Numbered from the stretch's first letter, positions 1 to 8,654 are shown. The stretch is 64,000 bases of DNA from JAEULH01 sp963746275 (GCA_963746275.1 CAVVAX010000044.1:25460-89459), one strand, 5' to 3'. Numbers and translations are program-made. Notes: a model not told the origin generated them from the letters alone.

Positions 1-270
1 GACGAGGCGGTGCGGTGGGCTGACCTCCAGGTGCTCGCCCGCCGCGGCTTCCGCTGCGCCCGTGTCGGCGAAGCGCATTTCATAACGAAAGCGACCGCCG
101 ACCCGGACGTCCATCTCACAGACCGCGAGTTCCCCCCGCTCGGTCCTGCCCCACCATGCCGGTTTGGCTGCCGGATCGGTCCACGCCCGGTAGACCTCCG
201 CCGCAGGCGCACCGATCACGCGGGCGACGCGGATGAGAATCCCGGAACGGGGTGCGGTCGTCGTTTGCAT
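1..270 (-). CDS. SRPBCC/AHSA1 family protein, N-terminal part (runs off window)
   Basis: The open frame from ATG at 270 to the window edge encodes about 90 residues typical of the N-terminus of activator-of-Hsp90-ATPase (AHSA1)-like SRPBCC proteins: an RVIGAPAAEVYRAWTDP helix-grip start, an AWWG step, then VGGRFRYEM and a GEHLEV..PPHRLV strand. These small cytoplasmic proteins form a hydrophobic ligand cavity; no ligand can be assigned. A GAGGGAGAG Shine-Dalgarno sits 8 nt upstream, immediately after the stop codon of the cysteine-rich protein gene, so the two are probably translationally coupled. The gene is incomplete only because the window ends. Confidence 0.8.
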   Translation of the reverse strand, partial: MQTTTAPRSGILIRVARVIGAPAAEVYRAWTDPAAKPAWWGRTERGELAVCEMDVRVGGRFRYEMRFADTGAAEAAAGEHLEVSPPHRLV

Positions 271-285
271 GCCTGCGGCTCTCCC

Positions 286-585
286 TCACATCACCTTGCA
301 GTTGGAATTCACGCAACAGTAGGTTTTTCCGTCGCATGGGTTCTTCTTGCAGCCATTCTGTGGCTTCTGGAACTGGCAGGCGAGCAAAATCCGCCCGGCA
401 TCCGCCTCCGGCGCGGCAGGACCGGCGGTGCCCACGGGACCGACGGCCGAGGCCCCTGCACAGAGCGAGGACGAAAGGCCACCGTCTCCGGGTGCGGCCG
501 CGCCGGCATCCCGGTGGAACCCCGCGACCGAAAGAACGGCGAGCAACAGGACGCCGGCAAAGAAGAAAACGATCAAGCGCTGCAT
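286..585 (-). CDS. small secreted cysteine-rich protein, unknown function
   Basis: Encodes 99 residues from ATG at 585, preceded by GGAGGT 5 nt upstream; an alternative ATG at 597 adds four residues and also has a GGAGG. Residues 1-30 form a classic signal peptide (MQRL, then a FFFAGVLLLAVLSVAG core and an AGA cleavage region), so the product is exported. The mature part has a Gly/Ala/Pro-rich linker and a C-terminal 30-residue module with six cysteines (CQ, NGC, NPC, YCC, NC), suggesting a disulfide knot or a metal-binding tail. It lies about 80 nt downstream of the FecR-barrel gene and 15 nt upstream of the SRPBCC gene, on the same strand. No family was recognised. Confidence 0.6.
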   Translation of the reverse strand: MQRLIVFFFAGVLLLAVLSVAGFHRDAGAAAPGDGGLSSSLCAGASAVGPVGTAGPAAPEADAGRILLACQFQKPQNGCKKNPCDGKTYCCVNSNCKVM

Positions 586-665
586 AAGGACCTCCATTGT
601 TGTTGCCTCCCTGCATCGCGCCCCGCGGCAGGGACGGGTGACTTAGACGGGGGCTTTGCGGGGAC

Positions 666-3600
666 TTAGAAAGTCAAGACGACCCGCCCCACGATCGTCC
701 TCTCCGGGATCAACGGGTTCAAGGCGGGCTCATTCGGGTCGCCGCCGACCCTGAAGGAGTCGTCCTGATACTCGAACTCGTGATCGAGCAGGTTGCGCAC
801 GCCGAGGCTGATCAGGCCGCGGCGGTGCGGGAAGCGGTAGCCGACGCCGGCGTCGACGAGGTAGAACGAGTCGTCGCCATCGGGGAAGGAGGATGCCGCG
901 CTACGCTGAACATCCTGGCTTACCCAGCTCACGCCTGCGCCAGCGAAGATCCCGTTGGAGTTGAAGTAGCGAACACCGATCGGCGTGCTGAACGTCCTGA
1001 CCTCGTCGGGCTTGTCGAACGATCCCTCGTCGTACTCGTAGACGTCGTATTGCATCCCGCCGATCAGCGCCCATTCGTCCGCCAAGCTCCAGTAGAGGTA
1101 GGCCTGCGCCGCGCTTTCGTGGACGTCCTCCGTCTCGCGATCGCCGCCGGTAAAGGTGATCTCGTCCAGGTTCCGGCGCGTTGCCTCGACGCCGGCGTAG
1201 AGGCGCGGCGTGAGCCGGGCGTCCAGGCCGACGCCATAGAGCCACGACTTGGTGCCAAAGGCGTCGTCGTAGAACTGGTTGAAGCCGGCGATCTGCGTCG
1301 GCTGCAGCGTCTGCTCGGCGACCAACGCCGGCCTCAGGAAGCGCGCGACCGCCGCGCGCAGCCGCAACCCATCGGCGACTTGCCACTGAACGCCCAGCTT
1401 TGGGGTCACGAGGTCGAGATCGTGGCCGTCGTCGCTGTAGCTGTCGACCCCAAGCCCGAGGGTCCAGGTCACGTCCCTCGGCATGCTGACGTGGCCGTAG
1501 AGGTAGCCGGTGTACTGCTCGATGTCGCCACGGTCGGCGGACCGAAGCGATCCGCCGCCGGCGTCGAACCTGAGCGTCTGGTCAACGGTGTAAGCGCCGA
1601 AGCCTGCCTGCGTGCTGAAGTTCTGCCGTCTGTAGATCCACTGCGTCTCGCCCTGCCAGCCGGCCAGCTTTTCGCGGACGTCGAAGTCGCCTTCGCTCGG
1701 GGACTCGCTGAATTTGTCGTTGCGATCGCTGTAGATCAGCGAGGCCAGCACGTCGGTGCGCGGAGACGGAGAGTAACGGGCGCCGACGCGGGCGGTGTCC
1801 TGGTCCAGATCCCGGTCGCGAGTCCGCGAGAACACGTCCGGGTCGAAGTTCAGGCGCAGGTCGCCGGTTTCGGTGCGCCGGCTGCGCACCTCCGCCTGGA
1901 CGTTCAGCGTCGGGCTCAGCGCCGCCTGGCCGAAGACGTTGTAGATGTCGTGGCGGAGGTCGTTGTTCGCTCTGAAGCCGTCGGTCTGGTAGTGGAATTG
2001 GCCAGCGCTCAGCGACACGTTGTCGTGAACGGCGGAGACGAGGGCCTCGTTGCCGTAGGTCTGGTTGTTGCCGGTGAGCCCGGTGAGGTTGAGCTGCACT
2101 TGGTTGCGCTCGAACACGGACGAGAACTCGTTAAACCCGGACCGGCCGAGGCTGCCGGACGGGATCGACAGTCGCGTCTCGGCGAGGCTCGGCGCCACCG
2201 GGTTGATGGTGACGTCCTGCAAGAGCTGAGCCTGCAGGAGCTGGCTGCTCCGTGCCACCTCGGTCCGGCTTTCCGGTCCGTAAACGTCGGCGAGAAAGCG
2301 GTGCGCCGAAGCGTTCCCCGGGTCGAGCGTCAGCGAGCGAGACGCCTCGTTGATCCCGAGCTGCTCGAAGCCAAGGTCGTCGTAGATGCGCCCGACGCTC
2401 GCCTGTCTTGAGGCCCGGTCCCTGTCGAGCAGCAGCCGCGAGCGGTAGACCGCGCGATTGTCGTTGAGTTCGATGGAGCGCTCGAGATCGCGCAGCGCCT
2501 CCACCGGCCGGTTTTCGCTCTGCTTCAGGATGGCGTCATAGAACCAGGGGGTTGGGTCGCGGGGATCGAGCTCCTTGGCAATGGCGTACTGCTCGCCGGC
2601 CAGCGGCTCGCGTCGCTCGGCGAAGTAGGCCTTGCCGAGGTACGAGCGGAGCAGCGAGCGGTTGGGATCGAGGCCTGCCGCCACCTCGATGTCGTTGCGA
2701 CCGCGGGCGACGTCGCCCTTGCGGATCGAGGCGAGGCCGAGGCCGAAGCGGGCAAGCGGGCTGGCGCTGTCGAGGCTGATGGCCTTGCGGAACGCCTCCT
2801 CGGCCTCGTGGGGGCGGAACCGGGCGAGGGCGACAAAGCCGCGGATCGTCTGCACCCGCTCGATGTTCGGCGCGAGCCCCACCGCCTTGTCGATCGCCTC
2901 GCGGGCGCGATCGACGTGGCCGAGCTCCAGCCACAGTTCCGCCAAGCGCGCTTGCGCCAAAGCGTTGACGGGGTCCGCCTCGACGGCGCGGCTCAGCGTG
3001 TCTCGCGCGGCTTCGAGCTGCAGGTTGGCCTGCTGCGCATAAGAAAGCGCGATCGCCGCCGCGGCCGAACCTGGTGCAAGCTCCAAGGCGCGTTCGCCAG
3101 CCGCCAGCGCCTCGGCCGGCCGATCCTCGACAATGGCGATGATCGCCCGCAACGCGTAGGCCCGAGCCGAGGAGGGATCGCGGGCCAGCGCCGCCTCTAT
3201 CTCACCCCGGGCGGCATCCCGGCGGCCGGCGGACAGCAGCAGCGACGCCTTCAGTGCGTGGAAGTCGCCGTCCTGCTCGCTGACCGGCACTCGCTCCAGG
3301 GCCGCGAAAGCGCCGCTTGCATCTCCCCGCACGGCCGCCTCCGCTGCCTCCCGCAGGACCGGCGGCCAACTCTCGCCGGAGTGGGCGAACAGGATCGGCG
3401 GGTAGTACACGGCCCACTGCACGGCGGTGCGCGGCTCGACCAGGACGACGCCAGCCGGCGCCTTGCCCGCCTGCGCCTCGGCAGCCTCGCCGGCTTTAAG
3501 GGAAACCTCGCCACGGTCGTTCGCGGCCAGAACCCGGCCCTCGTAGACGACGACCCGGGCGCGGTCGCCACTGACGTCGACGAGGAACTCGGTGCCCTCG

Positions 3601-4004
3601 ACAGCGGCGTTCACGAACGGCGTGCTCACGTCGAGCGACCGGGTCCGCCGGCTGAAGAAGTAGAGACGGCCGAGCGCGGCCTCGATCAGTGACGGCGCAT
3701 CCGGCGTGATCCGGGCCAGCCGCAGCGTGGTGTTCTCGTCGATCCGGATGACGCCGTCGTCGAGCAGCACGATGGCGGCGCGGCTACGGCTGCCGACCCG
3801 GATCAGGTCGCCGGGGCAAAGGCCTTGTTCCAGGGCCGCGTCTTGCCAAGTGCGTGCGCCGCCGCGCTGCAGCTCGACGACGCCCTGAATGGAGACGAGC
3901 CGGCCAACAAGAACGGCGCAGGGTCCGGCGGCGTAAGCGGCCGAAGCCAGGACCGAGATCAGCGTGGCGCCGCTGGCGATCAAGGCCAAACGAAGCACGC
4001 CCAT
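666..4004 (-). CDS. FecR domain / TPR / outer-membrane beta-barrel fusion protein
   Basis: Start taken at ATG 4004 (GAGGGGG Shine-Dalgarno); an in-frame ATG at 4100 would add 32 basic residues before the signal peptide. The 1112-residue product has a signal peptide (residues 1-27, ending SAAYAA) and a FecR domain at about 35-185 (VVELQRGG, GDLIRVGSRSRAAIVLLDDG, DVSTPFVNAAVEGTEF, VYEGRV). About ten TPR units follow at 210-590. The last 500 residues are alternating-hydrophobicity strands ending in Phe (VGRVVLTF), like TonB-receptor-type outer-membrane barrels. FecR domains sense or transmit periplasmic signals; fused to a barrel, this one should face the periplasm from the outer membrane. It sits directly downstream of a CHASE2 nucleotide cyclase on the same strand, suggesting a shared signalling role (inference). 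Confidence 0.8.
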   Translation of the reverse strand: MGVLRLALIASGATLISVLASAAYAAGPCAVLVGRLVSIQGVVELQRGGARTWQDAALEQGLCPGDLIRVGSRSRAAIVLLDDGVIRIDENTTLRLARITPDAPSLIEAALGRLYFFSRRTRSLDVSTPFVNAAVEGTEFLVDVSGDRARVVVYEGRVLAANDRGEVSLKAGEAAEAQAGKAPAGVVLVEPRTAVQWAVYYPPILFAHSGESWPPVLREAAEAAVRGDASGAFAALERVPVSEQDGDFHALKASLLLSAGRRDAARGEIEAALARDPSSARAYALRAIIAIVEDRPAEALAAGERALELAPGSAAAAIALSYAQQANLQLEAARDTLSRAVEADPVNALAQARLAELWLELGHVDRAREAIDKAVGLAPNIERVQTIRGFVALARFRPHEAEEAFRKAISLDSASPLARFGLGLASIRKGDVARGRNDIEVAAGLDPNRSLLRSYLGKAYFAERREPLAGEQYAIAKELDPRDPTPWFYDAILKQSENRPVEALRDLERSIELNDNRAVYRSRLLLDRDRASRQASVGRIYDDLGFEQLGINEASRSLTLDPGNASAHRFLADVYGPESRTEVARSSQLLQAQLLQDVTINPVAPSLAETRLSIPSGSLGRSGFNEFSSVFERNQVQLNLTGLTGNNQTYGNEALVSAVHDNVSLSAGQFHYQTDGFRANNDLRHDIYNVFGQAALSPTLNVQAEVRSRRTETGDLRLNFDPDVFSRTRDRDLDQDTARVGARYSPSPRTDVLASLIYSDRNDKFSESPSEGDFDVREKLAGWQGETQWIYRRQNFSTQAGFGAYTVDQTLRFDAGGGSLRSADRGDIEQYTGYLYGHVSMPRDVTWTLGLGVDSYSDDGHDLDLVTPKLGVQWQVADGLRLRAAVARFLRPALVAEQTLQPTQIAGFNQFYDDAFGTKSWLYGVGLDARLTPRLYAGVEATRRNLDEITFTGGDRETEDVHESAAQAYLYWSLADEWALIGGMQYDVYEYDEGSFDKPDEVRTFSTPIGVRYFNSNGIFAGAGVSWVSQDVQRSAASSFPDGDDSFYLVDAGVGYRFPHRRGLISLGVRNLLDHEFEYQDDSFRVGGDPNEPALNPLIPERTIVGRVVLTF

Positions 4005-4235
4005 AACCCCCTCGCGATTGCGTCCCGCACGCTTGGCCCGGGTCCGGGTTCTCTTCCGCGCGCTCGCATCTCTATTTTTTCTTGACGGCGCGAGCCGCAT
4101 TCAGGGCCAGTATAGGACCCGGCGAGAGTGACCTACAACACCGTCATCTCGCTACTTCGGGGTAGGGATCTCCTTCTCGCCGCGGGATGCAGCGCCAGGC
4201 AAGTGGCATCGGCCTGCCCATGCCTCACCGATGCC

Positions 4236-6530
4236 TCACTTGGCGTCGACGCGGATGATCGCCGGGTCCGCGTCTCCGGCCGGCATTTCCAGCAGCAACT
4301 GGCAGCGGCGGAGATAGAAGGCGCTGGGTCCGTCAAGCGGGAAATCGCACACCAGCGCCGCGAATGCCGCTGCCGCGTCCTCCCAACATTCCTCCTGATA
4401 CGCCGTAAACGCCGCGGCGAAGCGCGCGCACAAGCGTTCTGCGTCCCGGGAGGCGTCGGCATGGCGGGCGATAACCTCGACGATGCCGATGGGTGAGAGC
4501 TTGCCGCGAAGGCGGAAGCGGCCCATCGGGCGGAGGAGAAAGCCCGCAAGCGCCGCCGCAACCTCCTCGGACACTAGCAGCGAGGTGCCGATGAGCTTGT
4601 TCAGGCCTTCGATCCGCGAGGCGGTGTTGGCGATGTCGCCGATGATGCTGTAGGCGTAGCGGCCGCCGCCGCCGGCATGGCCGACGAAGATTCGCCCAGC
4701 GTGGATGCCCAGGCGGGTGGGCAGCGGCCGCTGGCCCTCCGCCACCCCGAAGCCCCGCACCGCCTCGATGATGTCGAGCGCCGCCTCGGAGGCCCTGGCG
4801 TGGACGCGGTGAGACGCATCGGCCGCGGTCCAGGCGCACATGATCCCGTCGGCGCGGAACTCGAGGACGTCGGCGCCGTGGCGCTGGATCGGCTCGGCAA
4901 CGGCGGCGAAGTAGGCGTTCAGATAGCGGGCGACCGCCTCCGGGGGCATCGTCTCGGCGACGGAGGTGAAGTTCTCGAGATCCGAGGCAAGGCAGGTGGC
5001 ATAGACGGTCTCGCCCCGGTCGCCCGGCGCGGTCACGGCGCCCTCGCGCAGCTCGGCCGCGACCTTCTCGGGAAGGTAGTAGCTGATCGCCTGGGTCATC
5101 CGCCGGCGCTGGCGGTGCGCCAGCACGTACTGGCCGAGGACGCCGAGAAACAGTGCCAGCGGCACCTGCAGCAACACCGGCGTCGCCAGCGGCAACCACA
5201 GGTCGGTGCGGTTGAACGCCGCCTGGGCGGCAAGGGAGTACAAGGCGGCGCCGGCGACGGCGAAGGGGATAACCACCAGCGCCGGCAACACGGCCGCCGC
5301 GGCGCCAGCCACCAAGCCAAGCCCGCCGGCGAGCGCCGCGGAGTTTGCCGCCGAAGCGGGCCTAACCGGCCGGCCGGTGAGCATGTTGGCGAACGCGGTC
5401 GCGGCGATCTCGACGCCGCTGAGGTCGACGCCGTCGCGCCGGGTGAAGACGCTGTAGAAGCCGTCCGGCTGGCCGGGGTCGTCGAGTTCGGCGACGCCGA
5501 TGAAGACGACCTTGCCGGCCAGGTCGACCTTGGTATCCTCGCGCGTCGTTGCCGCGAGCAGCTTGGTGACGGGAATGACCGGGATGGTGCCCGGGGGGCC
5601 GTAGAAGTTCAGGTAGTGGCTGTCCGGCCCGCCGTAGAGGCCGGCGACGGCGGCAACGAGCCGAGGGTCGGTCTTCAGCCTCGCCACTGGCCTTTCGTCC
5701 GCCGTACCGGCCGGTCGCGGCAACGCCGCCTTGTCGCTGAGGTCGGCCAAGGAGCGGTAGGCCCCGCGCGTCGCCGTCATCACCTCGGCGAGGGAGCCGC
5801 GCAGGCCGCCGGCGAGGAAGGGCACCTGGCCGATCTCCAGCACCTCGTCGGCTTCCAGCGCGTTGATCCATTGCTGGTAGGCGTCGAGCGCGTGCAGTTG
5901 CAGGGCGACCGCCGGCAGCGTCGGGAGGTCGCCGGCCTCGCGCTTGAACGTCCAGAACTGGCGCACGCCGGCCCCCACCTTGGGCAGCGGAAAGGGCGCC
6001 GCGGCGGCGGCGGCGGAGGCAAGCTCCGGGATCGGCGGGTGGCTCCGCTCGCTCCACAAGCCATCACCAAGGCTCGTGTCGCCGATGGTCAGCGTCTCGC
6101 GGCGGCGCTCGAGTTGCTGGAATAGGACGACCCGCCCGGCCTCGGCGATGGCGGTGGCCAGAGCCGCGTCCTGCGCCGGGCTGGTCCGCTCGCTCAGGAT
6201 CAGGTCGACGGCGATGGCGCTGACCCCTGCCCGATCCAGCGCAGCAATCGCCTGCGCTTGCACCGCGCGCGGCCAGCGGCGCGGTTGGGGCGGCAGGCCA
6301 AGCGCTTCTGCCGAGCGCTTGTCCAGGGCGACAACGGCGACGTCCGGCGGCGGCTGGATCGGTCCGCGGACGAGGAAAAGCCAGCTCAGGCCCAGAGCTT
6401 CTTCGAACGCAAGCCCGGCCTCGGAGGAGACGAAGGCTGCGCCACCGCCGCCGATCGCCAGCCCAAGCGCGATCGCGCCGAGCCAGCCGGCCCGCTTCGC
6501 CGTGCGCCTGGACGGCGCCAGCCCCCACAC
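4236..6530 (-). CDS. CHASE2-domain class III nucleotide cyclase (membrane sensor)
   Basis: The 764-residue protein has an N-terminal TM helix (16-33), a periplasmic CHASE2 domain (about 40-390, with DVAVVALD, AVDLILSE and VFIGVAELDD), TM helices (about 398-470), and a cytoplasmic class III cyclase domain (505-690). Metal-binding Asp517 (ASDLENFT) and Asp561, and the catalytic pair Asn635/Arg639 (GDIANTASRIEG), are present, so the domain should be active. The purine-selecting positions are atypical: Glu557 replaces the adenine-binding Lys and Ser628 replaces Asp/Thr, a pattern closer to guanylate cyclases. The product (cAMP or cGMP) is therefore uncertain. The gene lies upstream of the FecR-TPR-barrel gene, a plausible partner delivering an envelope signal to the CHASE2 domain. 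Confidence 0.9.
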   Translation of the reverse strand: MWGLAPSRRTAKRAGWLGAIALGLAIGGGGAAFVSSEAGLAFEEALGLSWLFLVRGPIQPPPDVAVVALDKRSAEALGLPPQPRRWPRAVQAQAIAALDRAGVSAIAVDLILSERTSPAQDAALATAIAEAGRVVLFQQLERRRETLTIGDTSLGDGLWSERSHPPIPELASAAAAAAPFPLPKVGAGVRQFWTFKREAGDLPTLPAVALQLHALDAYQQWINALEADEVLEIGQVPFLAGGLRGSLAEVMTATRGAYRSLADLSDKAALPRPAGTADERPVARLKTDPRLVAAVAGLYGGPDSHYLNFYGPPGTIPVIPVTKLLAATTREDTKVDLAGKVVFIGVAELDDPGQPDGFYSVFTRRDGVDLSGVEIAATAFANMLTGRPVRPASAANSAALAGGLGLVAGAAAAVLPALVVIPFAVAGAALYSLAAQAAFNRTDLWLPLATPVLLQVPLALFLGVLGQYVLAHRQRRRMTQAISYYLPEKVAAELREGAVTAPGDRGETVYATCLASDLENFTSVAETMPPEAVARYLNAYFAAVAEPIQRHGADVLEFRADGIMCAWTAADASHRVHARASEAALDIIEAVRGFGVAEGQRPLPTRLGIHAGRIFVGHAGGGGRYAYSIIGDIANTASRIEGLNKLIGTSLLVSEEVAAALAGFLLRPMGRFRLRGKLSPIGIVEVIARHADASRDAERLCARFAAAFTAYQEECWEDAAAAFAALVCDFPLDGPSAFYLRRCQLLLEMPAGDADPAIIRVDAK

Positions 6531-6870
6531 CTGTCCCTCCCGTTCGGGTCCCGAGCAGCGACAGTGTGCAGCGCCGGGGCGAGAACGGCAACAGCGGCTC
6601 GGTCAGCGGTAGGTCAGCGGCGACCGGGTTGCTGATGATCGGCACCCGCCGCCGGCCATCCGGGGGCGCGCCTGCGGCCCCGGGCCCGTAGGGCGAGCTC
6701 GCCTCACTCGCCAGGGCGCGAGTAGATGTATTCAGGGGCGATATGTTACCATCTGAAGTCAGAAGTAATAAGTTTTCTTTACGGATGCTATTATAGTTTC
6801 TTCCGGCCGCATTATCCACTATCAATTATTCGCAACTTCACGAGGCACAAGCAACAGATATCAAGGCCGG
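6531..6870. other. divergent intergenic region, AT-rich core
   Basis: About 340 nt between the divergent cyclase and LpxH-like genes. No convincing gene is present. Positions 6725-6850 are strikingly AT-rich against the surrounding GC-rich coding sequence, as expected for back-to-back promoters. One good sigma70-like candidate is listed separately. Confidence 0.6.
6790..6818 (-). promoter_or_regulatory. candidate sigma70-type promoter for the cyclase/FecR cluster
   Basis: On the minus strand a perfect -10 hexamer TATAAT (6795-6790) lies 17 nt downstream of TGGATA (6818-6813; 4 of 6 matches to TTGACA). It points toward the cyclase gene 260 nt away, implying a long 5' leader. The placement in an AT-rich island supports it; no transcript data are available. 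Confidence 0.45.
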
Positions 6871-7770
6871 ATGAACGCGATCTCGAACTCTGTCCGGAAC
6901 TACCGGTCCATCTGGATTTCGGACATTCACCTCGGCACGCGCGGGTGCAAGGCCGATCTTCTGCTCGATTTCCTGCGCAACACCGAGTCCGACTATCTCT
7001 ATCTCGTCGGCGACGTCTTCGACATTTGGCGGATGCGCAAGAACTGGTACTGGCACCAGACCCACAACGACGTGGTCCAGAAGATCCTGCGCAAGGCGCG
7101 CAAGGGCACGCGGGTCATCCTGGTGCCGGGTAACCACGACGAAAGCCTGCGCGACTTCGCCGGCCACAGGTTCGGCCGCGTCGTCGTGCTACGCGAAGCC
7201 ATCCACAAGATGGCGGACGGGCGACGCTTCCTCGTCATCCACGGCGATCAGTTCGACGCCGTCGTCAAGTACGCCAAGTGGCTCGCGCGCGTGGGCGACA
7301 ACGCCTACGTGTTCGCGCTCAAGCTCAACATGTGGTTCAACGTGGCGCGGAGGAAGCTGGGCTTTCCCTACTGGTCGCTATCTCAGTACTTGAAACACAA
7401 GGTCAAGAACGCGGTCGAGTACATTAGCAACTACGAGACCGCGGTGGTCGCCGAGGCCCGCCGGCGCGGCGTCGACGGCGTCATCTGCGGCCACATCCAT
7501 ACCCCCGACATCCGGTCCTTCGGCGACATCGTCTACTGCAACGACGGCGACTGGGTCGAAAGCTGCACCGCACTCGTCGAGGAGCCGGACGGCCGGCTCG
7601 CCATCGTGCATTGGGGCCAGGACACGACCGCGTGGGCCCCGTCCAGGAACACAGTATGCGCCTCCTCATCGCCACAGACGCTTGGTACCCGCAAATCAAC
7701 GGTGTCGTCCGCACCTTTACAACACTCGTTGAGAAACTCGCCGCCGGCGGGCACGAGGTCCAGTTACTGA
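6871..7770 (+). CDS. UDP-2,3-diacylglucosamine diphosphatase-like metallophosphoesterase (LpxH family)
   Basis: The 299-residue calcineurin-like phosphoesterase shows the full metal-ligand series: SDIHLG, GDVFD, GNHD, HGDQFD and GHIHTPDI. It resembles the COG2908/LpxH group that hydrolyses UDP-2,3-diacylglucosamine in lipid A synthesis; in alphaproteobacteria such paralogs often sit beside a group 4 glycosyltransferase and may act on another envelope lipid. The C-terminal 45 residues after IVHWGQDTT are low-complexity, unlike the family, and overlap the next gene by 115 nt. A missed stop caused by an indel near 7640 is therefore possible. The start at 6871 has weak SD context (ATCAAGGCCGG). 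Confidence 0.8.
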   Translation: MNAISNSVRNYRSIWISDIHLGTRGCKADLLLDFLRNTESDYLYLVGDVFDIWRMRKNWYWHQTHNDVVQKILRKARKGTRVILVPGNHDESLRDFAGHRFGRVVVLREAIHKMADGRRFLVIHGDQFDAVVKYAKWLARVGDNAYVFALKLNMWFNVARRKLGFPYWSLSQYLKHKVKNAVEYISNYETAVVAEARRRGVDGVICGHIHTPDIRSFGDIVYCNDGDWVESCTALVEEPDGRLAIVHWGQDTTAWAPSRNTVCASSSPQTLGTRKSTVSSAPLQHSLRNSPPAGTRSSY

Positions 7771-8654
7771 CGCCGGACAAGTTCCGGACGCTGCCCTGCC
7801 CGTCCTACCCCGAGATCCGCCTCGCCCTGTGCCGGCCACGGACGCTTGGCGGCATCATCGACGCGTTTGCGCCGGAGGCGATCCACATCGCCACCGAAGG
7901 CCCGCTCGGCTGGGCGGCGCGGCGCCACTGCCTGCGCGGCCGGCTGCCGTTCTCTACCTCGTTCCACACCCGATTTCCCGAGTACATCCAGGCCCGCTGG
8001 CGGGTGCCGCTCGACTGGAGCTACCGCTTCGTCCGCGCCTTCCACGAGCCGGCGAGCCACGTCATGGTCGCCACCGAGTTCATCGAGCGCGAGTTGATCG
8101 CCCGCGGCTTCCACAACATCAGCCGGTGGACCCGCGGCGTCGATACGGAGCTGTTCCGGCCGCGACCGAAGAACCTCTACGACCTGCCGCGGCCCGTCAG
8201 TCTCTACGTCGGCCGCATCGCCGTGGAGAAGAGCGTCGAGGACTTCCTTCGCCTCGACCTTCCCGGCAGCAAGGTCCTGATCGGCAACGGGCCGATGCGC
8301 GCGGAGTTGCAGGCACGCTACCCGCAGGCGCGCTTCCTCGGAGCGAAGGGGGGCGAGGAACTGGCCGCTCATTACGCCGCAGCCGACGTGTTCGTCTTTC
8401 CCAGCCGGACGGACACCTTCGGGCTGGTCCTGCTCGAGGCCCTGGCCTCCGGCGTTCCCGTGGCCGCCTACCCGGTGCCAGGGCCGCTGGACGTCATCGC
8501 CACCTCCGGCGCAGGCTGTCTCGACGAGGACCTGGCCGCCGCGACCGCGGCGGCGCTGGCCATCCCGGCGGAGGCCTGCCGCGCCCGAGCCGAGGCCTTC
8601 TCCTGGGACAACAGTGTCCGCCAGTTCCTCGCCAGCGTCGCCCCAATCCGCTGA
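7656..8654 (+). CDS. group 1/4 glycosyltransferase (alpha-mannosyltransferase-like)
   Basis: Starts at ATG 7656 (MRLLIATDAWYPQINGVV), the canonical N-terminus of GT4 retaining glycosyltransferases with a GT-B fold. The acceptor domain covers about residues 1-165; the donor domain follows from PVSLYVGRIAVEKSVEDFL, with FPSRTDTFGLVLLEALASG as the nucleotide-sugar-binding E-x7-E region. It resembles GDP-mannose-dependent alpha-mannosyltransferases that build glycolipids at the cytoplasmic membrane. It overlaps the 3' end of the LpxH-like gene, so the two are co-transcribed and probably modify the same lipid (inference). Confidence 0.85.
   Translation: MRLLIATDAWYPQINGVVRTFTTLVEKLAAGGHEVQLLTPDKFRTLPCPSYPEIRLALCRPRTLGGIIDAFAPEAIHIATEGPLGWAARRHCLRGRLPFSTSFHTRFPEYIQARWRVPLDWSYRFVRAFHEPASHVMVATEFIERELIARGFHNISRWTRGVDTELFRPRPKNLYDLPRPVSLYVGRIAVEKSVEDFLRLDLPGSKVLIGNGPMRAELQARYPQARFLGAKGGEELAAHYAAADVFVFPSRTDTFGLVLLEALASGVPVAAYPVPGPLDVIATSGAGCLDEDLAAATAAALAIPAEACRARAEAFSWDNSVRQFLASVAPIR

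Noticed and set aside
780..2411. A 543-codon open frame on the plus strand antisense to the FecR-barrel gene
   Set aside because: Its residues mirror the codon pattern of the minus-strand gene (Val/Ala/Asp-rich, no domain); long antisense frames are expected at this GC content.
4677..6125. A 482-codon plus-strand frame antisense to the cyclase
   Set aside because: Low-complexity Gly/Arg/Asp composition and no motif; shadow of the cyclase gene.
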